Source: Acinetobacter baumannii
Lineage (GTDB): Bacteria; Pseudomonadota; Gammaproteobacteria; Pseudomonadales; Moraxellaceae
Reading direction: 5' to 3'
Assembly (NCBI RefSeq): GCF_016508585.1
Contig: NZ_JADVOP010000005.1
Location: 62,001-126,000 of the forward strand
DNA: 64,000 bases
In this document: positions 28,511-37,857 of the stretch, piece after piece
Position numbering within the stretch: position 1 is the first letter of the stretch
How the letters are laid out: each line of letters opens with the position of its first letter
The notes under the pieces: generated by a model
The model's database searches: none
What the model saw: the letters and a program-made list of their open reading frames with translations, nothing else
Told to the model about the DNA's origin: nothing
Position numbers and translations under genes: made by a program

Positions 28511-29209
28511 TTATTCATATTCTCCATAATGCTTGAAGTCAATTTGTTCCAGTGTGAGTGTATATTTTTGTTTTAACTTTGACCAAGATTCTTGCTGAGT
28601 GGTTTTTTGATTTTCAAACGCACTGCCACCTGAAGTTTTTTTGATTTTTCCTGTTAAAAAATTGATACTTTTCGCATTGATTTCACCAGATGCGCGATGG
28701 AAGTCAGTAGCATCGTAGCCTATCAACTTAAAAGATTGGTTTTGGTAACGGAAAGTAAAAAGATGATTGCTTACATACCAAGAACCACAACTGAGCCAAT
28801 AATGTAAGTTGATTTGTACTAATCCATTTTTGATGCTGAGTGAATTGTCTTCGCCTAGAGGATCAGCAAGACAGGGCGATTCTTGGTCTCCTTCGCTAGG
28901 TAAAGTAGAATTACTCGCTACAAGGCGATAACCTTGAGGGGATTTAATTAAAATCAATAATTTTCGATTGTTTAAATTGAGCTGAGGACTGCCTAAACGA
29001 TCATTTTTGACAATATTTTTTGGATCAGTATCCTCAATAATCAAGGCAAGATCTGGCTGCTGATCACCATTTAAGTCGCCTTGTGCTCTGCTAAGTACTT
29101 TCCAGTTTTGAGGAACAAAGGATTGATAGCTTGTTTGAGTATCAGCCCAAAGAAGAGCTGAACATGTTGCTAGCATGCAAAATAAAATTAGCGGTAATTT
29201 ATTCTTCAT
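28511..29209 (-). CDS. exported protein, tandem family member 2
   Basis: A 232-residue paralogue of its neighbours with a signal peptide (MKNKLPLILFCML, cleavage near LWA). The shared block reads FVPQNWKVLSRAQGDLNGDQ, continuing PDLALIIEDTDPKNIV. NLNNRKLLILIK, two cysteines and FRYQNQSFKLIGYDATDF follow. The ATG at 29209 overlaps the stop of copy 1 as ATGA and has GGAG 7 nt before it, so the two are probably co-translated. No function is known to me. Confidence 0.8.
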   Translation of the reverse strand: MKNKLPLILFCMLATCSALLWADTQTSYQSFVPQNWKVLSRAQGDLNGDQQPDLALIIEDTDPKNIVKNDRLGSPQLNLNNRKLLILIKSPQGYRLVASNSTLPSEGDQESPCLADPLGEDNSLSIKNGLVQINLHYWLSCGSWYVSNHLFTFRYQNQSFKLIGYDATDFHRASGEINAKSINFLTGKIKKTSGGSAFENQKTTQQESWSKLKQKYTLTLEQIDFKHYGEYE

Positions 29210-29892
29210 TGTTTTTCTCCAATCCACTGAACACTAAAGTTGAGCATTAACGCTTCATTCTCCCAAGGAATATTTTCCAGAGTATAGCTTTTTGCTGACT
29301 TGACTGTTTTCCAAATCACTTCAGGCGGTGTGTCAACTTCAGCGAAAATATTTGCAGTCGTGCTTAGTTTGGCTTTGTGCGTCAGAAAGTTAATACTAAT
29401 TTCGTCTTGTTTACCATTAATTTTATCTAGATAAAATGAGTCATAACCAATTAAATGGAAGTGGCTATTGTTTAATTTAAAACGGTATGTCGTGATTAAA
29501 CCATAGGTATTACTACATGATGACATGCTACTGAATATTAATTCTAAACGTTGATGGTTTATCCTCAATGAGGAATCATTCAAAGCATCGTCGGTACACG
29601 GTTCACTTGCATGGTAGGTCCAGTTTGGAATGTGTTGACTGAATTTGAGTTGCGGTCGTTGATCTTTATCGAATAGAACCAAAAGCTTACGGTTGTGTTG
29701 ATGTTTGTTTTTGGGTTGAATCAGCAGTGCAATGTCGGTTTTCCCGTCCTGATTCAAATCACCTTTGGCTTGGCTGAGTATTTCCCAATCGTGTGGTACA
29801 AATTTTTTTAAAGCATCCGATGGCTGATTTGCAAAACTCATGATGGGTGAACAGGCGATAAGAAAAAGACTGGTATTTATTATTTTAAACAT
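29206..29892 (-). CDS. exported protein, tandem family member 1
   Basis: A 228-residue paralogue with a signal peptide (MFKIINTSLFLIACSPIMSFA), the Cys giving a possible lipoprotein-like look but without a clear lipobox. The block FVPHDWEILSQAKGDLNQDG, continuing KTDIALLIQPKN, carries the DLNxDxxxD loop. NRKLLVLFDKD, a Cys pair, and FKLNNSHFHLIGYDSFYLD follow. An upstream in-frame start adds 27 residues ahead of the signal peptide and is rejected. It is the first gene of the tandem set. Confidence 0.78.
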   Translation of the reverse strand: MFKIINTSLFLIACSPIMSFANQPSDALKKFVPHDWEILSQAKGDLNQDGKTDIALLIQPKNKHQHNRKLLVLFDKDQRPQLKFSQHIPNWTYHASEPCTDDALNDSSLRINHQRLELIFSSMSSCSNTYGLITTYRFKLNNSHFHLIGYDSFYLDKINGKQDEISINFLTHKAKLSTTANIFAEVDTPPEVIWKTVKSAKSYTLENIPWENEALMLNFSVQWIGEKQ

Positions 29893-30069
29893 GTTTTTTC
29901 TCAATTGATTTATTAAGGTCTGTTGACAGTTCCTCAATGTTTGCGACAACACAAAGCATTTATGAAATGTCAACAGACCCTAAGATATTTAAGCCTAACA
30001 GAATTTCGAAAAATACAGTTAGGTAATTTGAGTCTTTCAGTGAATCATCAAGAAGCGATTCGATGGCAG

Positions 30070-30870
30070 CTATTTAAAGAAATAACCTGTCTCAGGTGAA
30101 CTTGCATTTGCCATGCGTTTACGTGGCATACGACCTGCTAGATAAGCTTCACGACCTGCTTCGACAGCTTTTTTCATTGCTGAAGCCATCAAAATGGGAT
30201 TTTGTGCGGCAGCAATTGCCGTATTCATCAAAACACCATCACAACCCAATTCCATTGCAATTGCTGCATCACTTGCCGTACCGACACCGGCATCAACCAA
30301 TACTGGAACCTTCGCATTTTCTTTGATGATGGAAATGGTATGTGGATTTAAAATTCCAAGACCGGAACCAATCAGACTACCCAAAGGCATAATCGCAACA
30401 CAGCCCATGCTTTCAAGCTCTTGGGCCACAATAGGATCATCCGATGTGTAAACCATCACTTCAAAACCATCCTCAATCAATGTGCGCGCAGCTTCCAGTG
30501 TTGCAGTTACGTTAGGGTAAAGAGTTTTCTCATCACCTAAAACCTCTAGTTTAACCAAGTTATGCCCATCTAACAGTTCGCGAGCCAACATACAGGTACG
30601 TACAGCACTATTGGCATCAAAACAACCTGCAGTATTGGGAAGGATCGTATATTTTTCAGGCGGGATCACCGACAGCAAATTAGGTTGATCTGGATTCTGC
30701 CCAATATTTACACGTCGAATTGCAACGGTGACAATTTCGGCACCACTGGCTTGGATGGCTAAATCTGTTTCCTGCAAGTCTTTATATTTGCCGGTACCGA
30801 CAAGAAGACGAGACTGGAAAGTGCGTGAGCCAATTATCAGTGGAGAGTTTTCAATAGGTAAATCTAGCAT
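30070..30870 (-). CDS. thiG: thiazole synthase
   Basis: ThiG builds the thiazole phosphate of thiamine from deoxyxylulose phosphate, dehydroglycine and sulfur carried on ThiS. The 266-residue TIM barrel has [10 protein letters not shown] (about 19-28) and VTVAIRRVN (about 47-55). [14 protein letters not shown] and [21 protein letters not shown], near 190-210, follow. It starts 14 bp after thiS with GGAG before the ATG, so the two form an operon. Confidence 0.97.
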   Translation of the reverse strand: MLDLPIENSPLIIGSRTFQSRLLVGTGKYKDLQETDLAIQASGAEIVTVAIRRVNIGQNPDQPNLLSVIPPEKYTILPNTAGCFDANSAVRTCMLARELLDGHNLVKLEVLGDEKTLYPNVTATLEAARTLIEDGFEVMVYTSDDPIVAQELESMGCVAIMPLGSLIGSGLGILNPHTISIIKENAKVPVLVDAGVGTASDAAIAMELGCDGVLMNTAIAAAQNPILMASAMKKAVEAGREAYLAGRMPRKRMANASSPETGYFFK

Positions 30871-30884
30871 GGGAGAGCTCCAAA

Positions 30885-31082
30885 TTAGCCGCCACCAACC
30901 GCATGAATGATTTCAATACGGTCTTTTTCAGCAATAGGGGTGAGTTCAAGTTTGCTTTTGGAAATAATCATTTCATTCATTTCAACTGCAAAGCGTTTAC
31001 CTTCCAGCGAAAGTTCTTGAACCAGTTGTAGAAGATTTTGGCAAGAGGTTTCTTGGGGCTCACCATTTAAGAAAATTTGCAT
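30885..31082 (-). CDS. thiS: sulfur carrier protein ThiS
   Basis: A 65-residue ubiquitin-like carrier that is adenylated and thiocarboxylated at its C-terminal glycine to supply sulfur for thiazole. [10 protein letters not shown] opens it and it ends in HAVGGG, the required Gly-Gly terminus. The ATG at 31082 is chosen over one two codons upstream because it gives the usual family start and better spacing to a GGA. It precedes thiG. Confidence 0.93.
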   Translation of the reverse strand: MQIFLNGEPQETSCQNLLQLVQELSLEGKRFAVEMNEMIISKSKLELTPIAEKDRIEIIHAVGGG

Positions 31083-31133
31083 AGACATTCCATTCGATTG
31101 CGCAAATTGTGATTTAAAAAAATCAAAACAGAT

Positions 31134-31499
31134 TTATTTCGCGTATTTTAAGGCATTCCAGGCAAGCACCAGCCAGCCAGCGATCATCAGTGCACCGCCA
31201 ATCGGTGTAATTGCACCCAAGCCACGCGGTAAACCGAGTGCCATGATATATAATGAACCGCAAAAAAATAGAATGCCAATCTGGATCAGCAAAAAACTGG
31301 CTTTGATTGGAAGTTGAGGAATGACTTTACTGAGTACTGCCAATGCCAATAAACCCAGGGCATGATAGAAGAAATAATCCGTTGCAGTTTGCCACCAAGC
31401 CAATTGTGCTTCTGTTGCTCGGGCTTTTAAGCCATGTGCTCCAAATGCACCTAAGATTACTGCAAGTGCTAAATTCAGTGCTGAAATTGCAATCCACAT
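31134..31499 (-). CDS. DUF423-family inner membrane protein
   Basis: A 121-residue protein with four membrane segments. AVILGAFGAHGLKAR near 15-29 and TATDYFFYHALGLLALAV are the DUF423 signature (YgdD/YwdK type). The role of the family is not established. It lies 51 bp before thiS on the same strand and may share its transcript. Confidence 0.9.
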   Translation of the reverse strand: MWIAISALNLALAVILGAFGAHGLKARATEAQLAWWQTATDYFFYHALGLLALAVLSKVIPQLPIKASFLLIQIGILFFCGSLYIMALGLPRGLGAITPIGGALMIAGWLVLAWNALKYAK

Positions 31500-31604
31500 A
31501 AGCCATTCATCTGCATCAATTTGCGCATAACCATAACATAAAATTTAACTCGGATTAAAGGCAAAATCTATGAAGATGTGAGATTCAATAAAACGCTAGG
31601 TAAA

Positions 31605-31630
31605 ATAAAAGGGCAGATCGCCCTTTTATT
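31605..31630 (-). terminator. terminator after rpoH
   Basis: ATAAAAGGGC and GCCCTTTTAT form a 10-bp stem, followed by an AT-rich tail. It lies 27 bp after the rpoH stop. Confidence 0.7.
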
Positions 31631-31656
31631 CAAACCAATGTATATACAGATGGAAA

Positions 31657-32526
31657 TTAGTTGGATGACATGGCAATCTTAATTTTATCCATGGCATTTT
31701 TTTCCAATTGGCGAATACGCTCGGCTGAAACATTATATTCTGCCGCTAACTCGTGTAATGTAGATTTATCATCATCTAACCAACGGCGTTGCAAGATATT
31801 TCTTGAGCGGTCGTCCAACTGTTCCATTGCATCATGCAAAGCGGAGGTGCTTTGTTCTTCGTAATCTTCTTCTTCAACTAAGCGCGCAGGATCGTAACGA
31901 TTGTCTTCTAGATATAGGGCAGGGGCAACATGGGTTGAGCCCTCATCGTCATCATCACCTTGAGCTTCAAAAGCTGCATCGTAAGCAGTCAAGCGACCTT
32001 CCATTTCCAAGACTTGCTCTGGTGTAACGTTCAAGTCCTTGGCAATCGATTGTGCTTCTTCAAGGGTAAGTTTTTTGCTCGATTTTTTGAGACTACGCAA
32101 ATTAAAAAATAATTTACGCTGTGCTTTTGTGGTTGCGATTTTTACAATTCGCCAGTTGCGGATCACATATTCATGAATCTCAGCCTTGATCCAGTGCACT
32201 GCAAAAGAGACTAAACGCACCCCCATATTAGGGTCAAAGCGTTTAACAGCCTTCATTAAACCGAGATTGCCTTCTTGAATTAAGTCACCCTGCGGTAAGC
32301 CATAACCTGCATAACTACGGGCGATATGAACTACGAAACGTAAGTGAGACATCACTAACATTTTTGCAGCATCTAAATCTTGATCATAGAAATAACGATC
32401 AGCCAACTCTTTTTCTTGCTCAGCTGTCAAGATGGGAATCTGATTTACGGTGCTGATATAAGCACCTAAGTTAACACCTGGTGCAGATAAGGACAGGGGC
32501 ATCAACTGATTGCTGCTGTCACTCAT
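31657..32526 (-). CDS. rpoH: RNA polymerase sigma-32 (heat shock) factor
   Basis: A 289-residue sigma-70-family factor that directs transcription of heat-shock genes. Region 2 contains [17 protein letters not shown] and [20 protein letters not shown]. The RpoH box QRKLFFNLR near 140, specific to sigma-32, follows. Region 4 ends with [20 protein letters not shown]. An AGGAG ribosome site precedes the start. A perfect 12-bp palindrome, TGCAAATTTGCA, lies about 100 bp upstream at 32629-32640. Confidence 0.97.
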   Translation of the reverse strand: MSDSSNQLMPLSLSAPGVNLGAYISTVNQIPILTAEQEKELADRYFYDQDLDAAKMLVMSHLRFVVHIARSYAGYGLPQGDLIQEGNLGLMKAVKRFDPNMGVRLVSFAVHWIKAEIHEYVIRNWRIVKIATTKAQRKLFFNLRSLKKSSKKLTLEEAQSIAKDLNVTPEQVLEMEGRLTAYDAAFEAQGDDDDEGSTHVAPALYLEDNRYDPARLVEEEDYEEQSTSALHDAMEQLDDRSRNILQRRWLDDDKSTLHELAAEYNVSAERIRQLEKNAMDKIKIAMSSN

Positions 32527-32664
32527 GAGTTCTCCTTATAGGAATTTGGTCGTATTACTAATGCATTCATCTTAATTCGAATATTGTACATAAGTAAGAA
32601 AATTTGGGTATAGAAATGTAAACATATATGCAAATTTGCAAAAATAAATTTTAATTGAAAATAA

Positions 32665-32919
32665 TTAAGATTCAATTAAGTAATGAAATTCATGCTCAGA
32701 TACTTGAGTCAATTGGCAGTCAAGCTGATGCATTTCACAGTAACGGGAAATGTCGATCTTACTGTGTGGATCAGATGACTTTAACAAGAACATTTGCTGT
32801 GGCACAGCTTTTTTTAATTCACGTTTCAACATTAACAAAGGCATTGGGCAAGGTTTGCCCATACTGTCAATTTCGGTTGGATTTGTATCAATAGGTGTCT
32901 GACCTAAAGTTTTATTCAT
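32665..32919 (-). CDS. tusA: TusA-family sulfurtransferase
   Basis: An 84-residue sulfur-relay protein. GKPCPMPLLMLKREL carries the CPxP motif whose Cys holds a persulfide. The C-terminus LTQVSEHEFHYLIES is typical of the family. TusA delivers sulfur for tRNA 2-thiouridine and other pathways, but SirA-like paralogues cannot be excluded. The ATG at 32919 is preferred to a GTG seven codons upstream. Confidence 0.85.
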   Translation of the reverse strand: MNKTLGQTPIDTNPTEIDSMGKPCPMPLLMLKRELKKAVPQQMFLLKSSDPHSKIDISRYCEMHQLDCQLTQVSEHEFHYLIES

Positions 32920-33298
32920 TTTATGGCAAAAATATAACACTGTTAAAGACGTAATATTTTAGCAAGTTTCTTAGAACTACCCAACACAATTTGCAATATT
33001 CTTGCGTTGATAAAATATAATATTCAAGGTGTATAAAAAATAAGCTTGATATCGAAAATAATTATCAAAAAAAATTCTATTAATTGTCATAAACCCATGT
33101 TAAGCTCGTTGCGTATTTAGGATTTATCAGAAACAATTGTTGTTTTGAACCCTATTACAAATGGATGTAACCGGGATTTTGTTAATAGTTTTACAGAATG
33201 ATTACAAGCTTTGAAATTACAAAATATTTTAAAACTTTGTTTGCTCTGCTGTTTGCAACACCGGGTGGTCCCTTTTCTTAATAACTGAGGATTAACTT
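32920..33298. other. leader region of the cold-shock gene
   Basis: About 380 bp between divergent tusA and the cold-shock gene. No gene was seen. Part of it is probably the long 5' leader common to cold-shock genes; a TAACTGAGGATTAA ribosome site lies at the right end. Confidence 0.5.
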
Positions 33299-33511
33299 AT
33301 GACAGCTCGTGAACAAGGCGTAGTTAAATGGTTCAACGACACTAAAGGCTTCGGCTTTATCCAACGCGCAGGCGGTGATGACGTTTTCGTTCATTTCCGT
33401 GCTATTCAAGGTGAAGGTCATCGTTCACTTCGTGACGGTCAGCGTGTTGAATTCAGCGTTGTACAAGGTCAAAAAGGTTTTCAAGCTGAAGAAGTTCAGC
33501 CTTTAGACTAA
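33299..33511 (+). CDS. cold-shock domain protein
   Basis: A 70-residue single-stranded nucleic-acid-binding protein of the CspA family. [20 protein letters not shown] (8-27) contains RNP1 and [10 protein letters not shown] (28-37) contains RNP2, with the usual aromatic residues. An GAGG lies before the ATG and a strong terminator follows, so it is a one-gene unit. Whether it is cold-induced cannot be told. Confidence 0.95.
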   Translation: MTAREQGVVKWFNDTKGFGFIQRAGGDDVFVHFRAIQGEGHRSLRDGQRVEFSVVQGQKGFQAEEVQPLD

Positions 33512-33537
33512 TCTTAAATTTTTAAAAATTTAAGTGG

Positions 33538-33570
33538 CGCTCCAATTTCTTATAAATTGGGGCGTTTTTT
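33538..33570 (+). terminator. terminator after the cold-shock gene
   Basis: CGCTCCAATTT and AAATTGGGGCG form an 11-bp stem (one G-T pair), followed by TTTTTT. Confidence 0.85.
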
Positions 33571-33618
33571 GTTTATAATGGGCACAATTGAAAGTGTCTA
33601 CAGTTAGAGCTCGTATTT

Positions 33619-34770
33619 ATGTCATCAGGTTTCGAAACCCTTAATTTACATCCGCAACTTAAACAAGCGATTGATGCTTTAGGGTTTAAAGAAATGACCC
33701 CCATCCAACAGAAAGTATTGAAATATACTTTGGCAGGACATGATGCAATCGGGCGTGCTCAAACTGGTACGGGAAAAACCGCTGCATTTTTAGTCAGTAT
33801 TATTAATGATTTACTTAACAATCCGATTCAGACGCAACGCTATCGCGGAGAGCCGCGCGCTTTGATTCTTGCTCCGACACGAGAGTTGGCGATTCAAATT
33901 GAAAATGACGCCAAGGATTTGGTGAAATATAGCAATTTAAATGTCGTCACGTTGGTGGGCGGTGTAGATTTTGACAAGCAGAGAAAGCAGTTGGATCAAG
34001 GCTTTGTTGATATTTTAGTCGCGACACCTGGTCGTTTAATTGATTTTACTGAACAGAAGGAAATTTGGTTAGATCAAATCGAGTTTTTGGTTATTGATGA
34101 AGCTGACCGTTTATTGGATATGGGCTTTATCCCTTCCGTAAAACGTATTGTACGTTTCTCTCCTCGTAAAGAACAGCGTCAAACTTTAATGTTTTCAGCT
34201 ACTTTCAGTTATGATGTGCTTAATCTTGCACAGCAATGGCTTTTCGAACCTGTCACCGTAGAAATCGAACCAGAAAAGAAAACCAATGCGGATGTAGAAC
34301 AACGCGTTTATGTCGTCGAAAAGAAAGACAAATATAAGTTATTGCGTGAAATTTTAACGGATGAACCGATTGAAAAAGTAATGATTTTTGCCAATCGTCG
34401 TGATCAGGTCCGTAAATTGTATGATCATTTAAAGGCGGATGGTTATAAAGTGGTCATGCTTTCTGGCGAGATTGCGCAAGATAAGCGTTTGAAAATGTTG
34501 GATCAATTTAAAAATGGTAAACATAATATTATGATCGCAACAGATGTTGCTGGTCGTGGTATTCATGTTGATGGTGTATCGCATGTGATCAATTTCACCC
34601 TCCCTGAACAGTCTGATGATTATGTACATCGTATTGGGCGTACAGGGCGTGCAGGAACTCAGGGGGTCAGTATCAGTTTCTTGTCAGAAGACGATGCCTT
34701 TAATTTACCGACGATTGAAAAGGCCATTGGGCAGAAATTACCTTTGACGCGCTTGGAAGGTTATTGTTGA
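33619..34770 (+). CDS. rhlB: DEAD-box RNA helicase, RhlB-like
   Basis: A 383-residue ATP-dependent RNA helicase. The Q motif is at MTPIQQ, motif I is AQTGTGKT (about 47-54), motif II is DEAD in [13 protein letters not shown], motif III is SAT and motif VI is [10 protein letters not shown]. The short C-terminus and overall pattern suit RhlB of the RNA degradosome, though RhlE-like paralogues are close. Cold-shock protein and helicase adjacency suggests related RNA-remodelling roles. Confidence 0.9.
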   Translation: MSSGFETLNLHPQLKQAIDALGFKEMTPIQQKVLKYTLAGHDAIGRAQTGTGKTAAFLVSIINDLLNNPIQTQRYRGEPRALILAPTRELAIQIENDAKDLVKYSNLNVVTLVGGVDFDKQRKQLDQGFVDILVATPGRLIDFTEQKEIWLDQIEFLVIDEADRLLDMGFIPSVKRIVRFSPRKEQRQTLMFSATFSYDVLNLAQQWLFEPVTVEIEPEKKTNADVEQRVYVVEKKDKYKLLREILTDEPIEKVMIFANRRDQVRKLYDHLKADGYKVVMLSGEIAQDKRLKMLDQFKNGKHNIMIATDVAGRGIHVDGVSHVINFTLPEQSDDYVHRIGRTGRAGTQGVSISFLSEDDAFNLPTIEKAIGQKLPLTRLEGYC

Positions 34771-34801
34771 GCGTTTAAATTCAATCGATACAGATCAAAC
34801 T

Positions 34802-34860
34802 AAAAATCCCACTTAATGAACTGTCCCAATAATTTAGAAGTTTGATTAAGTGGGATTTTT
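34802..34860. terminator. hairpin between helicase and lipoprotein genes
   Basis: AAAAATCCCACTTAAT and ATTAAGTGGGATTTTT pair perfectly over 15-16 bp across a 28-nt loop. The A and T ends suit termination from both convergent genes. Confidence 0.75.
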
Positions 34861-34876
34861 AATTGAAATCATCAGA

Positions 34877-35257
34877 TTAATTGGCTTTACAGCTAAACGT
34901 TAAAGTGGTTTGGTAGTCGGTATCTTTTTCGATTCCGTAGTTTTTACCCATGACAGAACCGATCACACCAGCTGCAGCAGTGATCATTTTGCCAGTCTGT
35001 TCATCGACCACACCATTTAAAGTACCATGATATTCAGTTTTTTCATTGATTAAGACGGGTGCGGCTTTTTTGCCACAAGTTTTGTTGGCAGCAACAATGG
35101 CATTGTTTTTTGCAGTAATTTGATCTTTACCTAAGCCTGTGACTTCATATTGATTGTCGGCTTTTTGAATGGCTAATGTTTGAGTTGGGTTGGATGCACA
35201 TGCGCTTAGAAATAGTGCAGAACTGGCTAGGAGCGAAAGCGCTGTTAATTTATTCAT
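34877..35257 (-). CDS. lipoprotein of unknown function
   Basis: A 126-residue lipoprotein with lipobox LSAC (Cys at about 20), so membrane-anchored. The mature part has YEVTGLGKDQITAKNNAIVA, a pattern common to small Gammaproteobacterial envelope lipoproteins, then GVIGSVMGKNYG, a short glycine-rich turn. Two further cysteines may form a disulfide. The function is not known to me. Confidence 0.82.
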   Translation of the reverse strand: MNKLTALSLLASSALFLSACASNPTQTLAIQKADNQYEVTGLGKDQITAKNNAIVAANKTCGKKAAPVLINEKTEYHGTLNGVVDEQTGKMITAAAGVIGSVMGKNYGIEKDTDYQTTLTFSCKAN

Positions 35258-35552
35258 AATGACTCCAAATTATCGTTGAGGAAATAAAAGAATTTTTTAA
35301 TTAGCCATGATTTGAACATAGAATATGTGCTAAATATTGAAAAACATGTATAATTTTTGCAGTTTTTATTGGTCTTATTGATAAAAGCGGCTATTGGTTG
35401 AACATGATAATTTTCAGAAATAAAATCCAGCTTGAGCGTTTTCTTTGAAAATTTGACATAGCTGTTGAGTAAATTTTTGCCGAGATAGCCTAATGATTTT
35501 AGAGTATGCTAATCTTACAAACAGTCCATTTAAATAGATTACAGCTAGGTCA

Positions 35553-36128
35553 ATGTCAGATTTAAATTTCAAAGCAGTACATGACAATATCCACAAACGT
35601 CAATCCATTGGTCAATTGATTGAGCCTGCGCCATCACATCAGCAACTGAATATTGCATTTCAGGCAGCACTTGCCGCACCAGACCATCATCGTTTAAAAC
35701 CAACACAATTTATTGTGGTTGAAGGTCAACAACGTGAGGCGTTTGGAGAATTGTTGGCTCAATCTATTGCGGATTTAGGGGAAACTGACCCAGCTCAAAT
35801 TGAAAGGGTCAAACATCACCCGTTTCGCGCACCGATTTTGGTTTTGGCTGTGACTAAATTTCAAGATCATCCCAAAGTTCCATTCTTTGAGCAAACATTA
35901 AGCAGTGGTGCAGCGATTCAAAATTTTTTGTTGTCTTTACAGGCTCAAGGTTTTGCAACGATGTGGCGTAGTGGGGCAGTGGTTGAATCCAAACACTTAA
36001 AGTCCGCATTGGGTTTGGCAGATCGTGATTTAATTTCAGGTATTGTTTACGTGGGGACAGCAGCAAAAGAAATTGCGCCGCGTCCCGAAAATGACACGCA
36101 AGCATATGTTCATTTTTGGCAGGATTAA
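35553..36128 (+). CDS. nitroreductase-family protein, YdjA-like
   Basis: A 191-residue FMN oxidoreductase of the short NfsB/YdjA type. HKRQSIGQLIEPAPSHQQL supplies the R-S pair that binds the FMN phosphate. AALAAPDHHRLKPTQFIVV and GAAIQNFLLSLQAQGFATMW are family motifs, and GIVYVGTAA ends the fold. An AGG lies 5 nt before the ATG. The substrate is unknown. It stands 84 bp before gpsA. Confidence 0.9.
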   Translation: MSDLNFKAVHDNIHKRQSIGQLIEPAPSHQQLNIAFQAALAAPDHHRLKPTQFIVVEGQQREAFGELLAQSIADLGETDPAQIERVKHHPFRAPILVLAVTKFQDHPKVPFFEQTLSSGAAIQNFLLSLQAQGFATMWRSGAVVESKHLKSALGLADRDLISGIVYVGTAAKEIAPRPENDTQAYVHFWQD

Positions 36129-36211
36129 TCACAAAATAACGAGAGCTCAAGTCTGAAAACTCGTTAAACGCTCACATGTAATATTCAGGATAAGTTTTTA
36201 GGATAATAATA

Positions 36212-37285
36212 ATGTCGGATTTACGATTTAAAGATTTAATTGAACCCGTAGTATTGGATCAAAAGACAGCATTGCGTGTGACGGTATTGGGGGGCGGCAG
36301 TTTTGGTACCGCAATGGCGAACACGGCAGTACGCAATGGTTGTGATACCATGATCTGGATTCGTGACGAAGCCATCGCGAATGAAATCAATACTACACAT
36401 ATCAATAAGCGCTATCTTCCCGACTTTCAATTAGAAGCAGGTCTTCGTGCTGAGTCGAATTTGGAAAAAGCCGTGCGTGACCGTGACATTATTCTGGTTG
36501 CCATTCCCAGTCATTCTTTTCGAGATGTGTTGCGTCAGATCAAGCCATTCATTAGTGCACAAGCTGTAGTGTCTTTGACCAAAGGAATTGAAGCCAAAAG
36601 TTTTAGTTTTATGAGTGATATTATTCGTGAAGAACTGCCTGAAGTGCCTTATGGTGTACTTTCGGGTCCAAACTTGGCCAAAGAGATTGTGGCTGGACAA
36701 CCTGCAGGTACAGTCATCGCAAGTGACAGTGAACTGGTTCGTTATGCAGTACAACAGGCTTTGCATAGCGCATTGTTTCGGGTTTTTGGCAGTGATGATG
36801 TGCATGGTGTCGAGCTGGGTGGTGCATTGAAAAATATTTATGCAGTGGCCATGGGGATGGCAGTAGCGTACAAAGTGGGTGAAAATACACGAAGTATGAT
36901 TCTTACACGTGCATTGGCTGAAATGAGTCGATTTGCTGTTAAACTGGGTGCTAATCCATTGACGTTTCTTGGTTTGTCTGGGGTTGGGGATTTATTTGCA
37001 ACCTGCAATAGTCCATTGAGTCGGAATTATCAAGTTGGTTTTGCCTTAGGGTCCGGAAAAACACTTGAACAAGCGACAAAGGAATTGGGACAAACAGCAG
37101 AAGGGATCAATACCATTGTACAGGTCAATGCACGCGCTAAAGAGCTGGATGTCTATATGCCGATAACCACAGCGCTCTATGAAGTCATTTTCGAAGGGGC
37201 GCCACCCCTTAATATCGCTGTTTCATTGATGAAAAATGGACATCGAAGTGATGTGGAATTTGTGTTGCCTCATAATGAGGTTTAA
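36212..37285 (+). CDS. gpsA: glycerol-3-phosphate dehydrogenase [NAD(P)+]
   Basis: Reduces dihydroxyacetone phosphate to sn-glycerol-3-phosphate for phospholipid synthesis. The 357-residue protein has GGGSFGTAMA (about 27-36) for the nucleotide and SLTKGIE near 128. SGPNLAKEI near 150 and the catalytic Lys in GGALKNIYAVAMG near 210 follow. The N-terminal extension of about 20 residues is slightly longer than in E. coli. Confidence 0.97.
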   Translation: MSDLRFKDLIEPVVLDQKTALRVTVLGGGSFGTAMANTAVRNGCDTMIWIRDEAIANEINTTHINKRYLPDFQLEAGLRAESNLEKAVRDRDIILVAIPSHSFRDVLRQIKPFISAQAVVSLTKGIEAKSFSFMSDIIREELPEVPYGVLSGPNLAKEIVAGQPAGTVIASDSELVRYAVQQALHSALFRVFGSDDVHGVELGGALKNIYAVAMGMAVAYKVGENTRSMILTRALAEMSRFAVKLGANPLTFLGLSGVGDLFATCNSPLSRNYQVGFALGSGKTLEQATKELGQTAEGINTIVQVNARAKELDVYMPITTALYEVIFEGAPPLNIAVSLMKNGHRSDVEFVLPHNEV

Positions 37286-37364
37286 TTCCTTATAATTTGG
37301 GATTTAGAGATAGATCTGTAACAAAGCCTCGTTATAATCAGTGCAGTATTCAAAAGGAAATCTT

Positions 37365-37820
37365 ATGCAACTGACTTTGGTGCGTCATGGTGAAGCAGCC
37401 CCAGCAATCAATGGTGTGGACAGTAAACGTCCTTTAACAGAACGTGGACATTTACAAGCGGAACAAACAGCACAATTTTTGAAAGAAACAGTACGCCCAG
37501 ATGTGTTTGTTGTGAGTACATTATTGAGGGCGCAGGAAACATTGTCCCATATACAGGCTTATTTTCCAGAGATATCGGTATTGGTCTGTGACAAAATTAA
37601 GCCTGAAGATGATGCAAAATTAGCAATTGAATGGTTGTCACAATTACCATTTGAACGTATTGTGGTGGTATGTCATATGAATGTGGTTGGGCATATTGCA
37701 GAACAACTGACACATGAGCATTTTAATCCCTTTGCCTTGGCAGAAGCTCGGGTCTATGAGCAAACAGTCATCGCAAATGGTCTATCGACTCAAAATAAAG
37801 CCTTTATTCCAACTGTATAA
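37365..37820 (+). CDS. sixA: phosphohistidine phosphatase SixA
   Basis: A 151-residue histidine phosphatase. RHG at about 7-9 in LTLVRHGEAAPA is the catalytic motif, with a second His in VVVCHMNVVGH near 105. SixA dephosphorylates phosphohistidine on HPt or PTS proteins. The ATG at 37365 has AAGGAAAT before it; an upstream open frame from 37341 is rejected. It precedes gspL. Confidence 0.88.
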   Translation: MQLTLVRHGEAAPAINGVDSKRPLTERGHLQAEQTAQFLKETVRPDVFVVSTLLRAQETLSHIQAYFPEISVLVCDKIKPEDDAKLAIEWLSQLPFERIVVVCHMNVVGHIAEQLTHEHFNPFALAEARVYEQTVIANGLSTQNKAFIPTV

Positions 37821-37857
37821 AAGCATTGTTAAAAGAACACACGGCAGAAAACGATAA

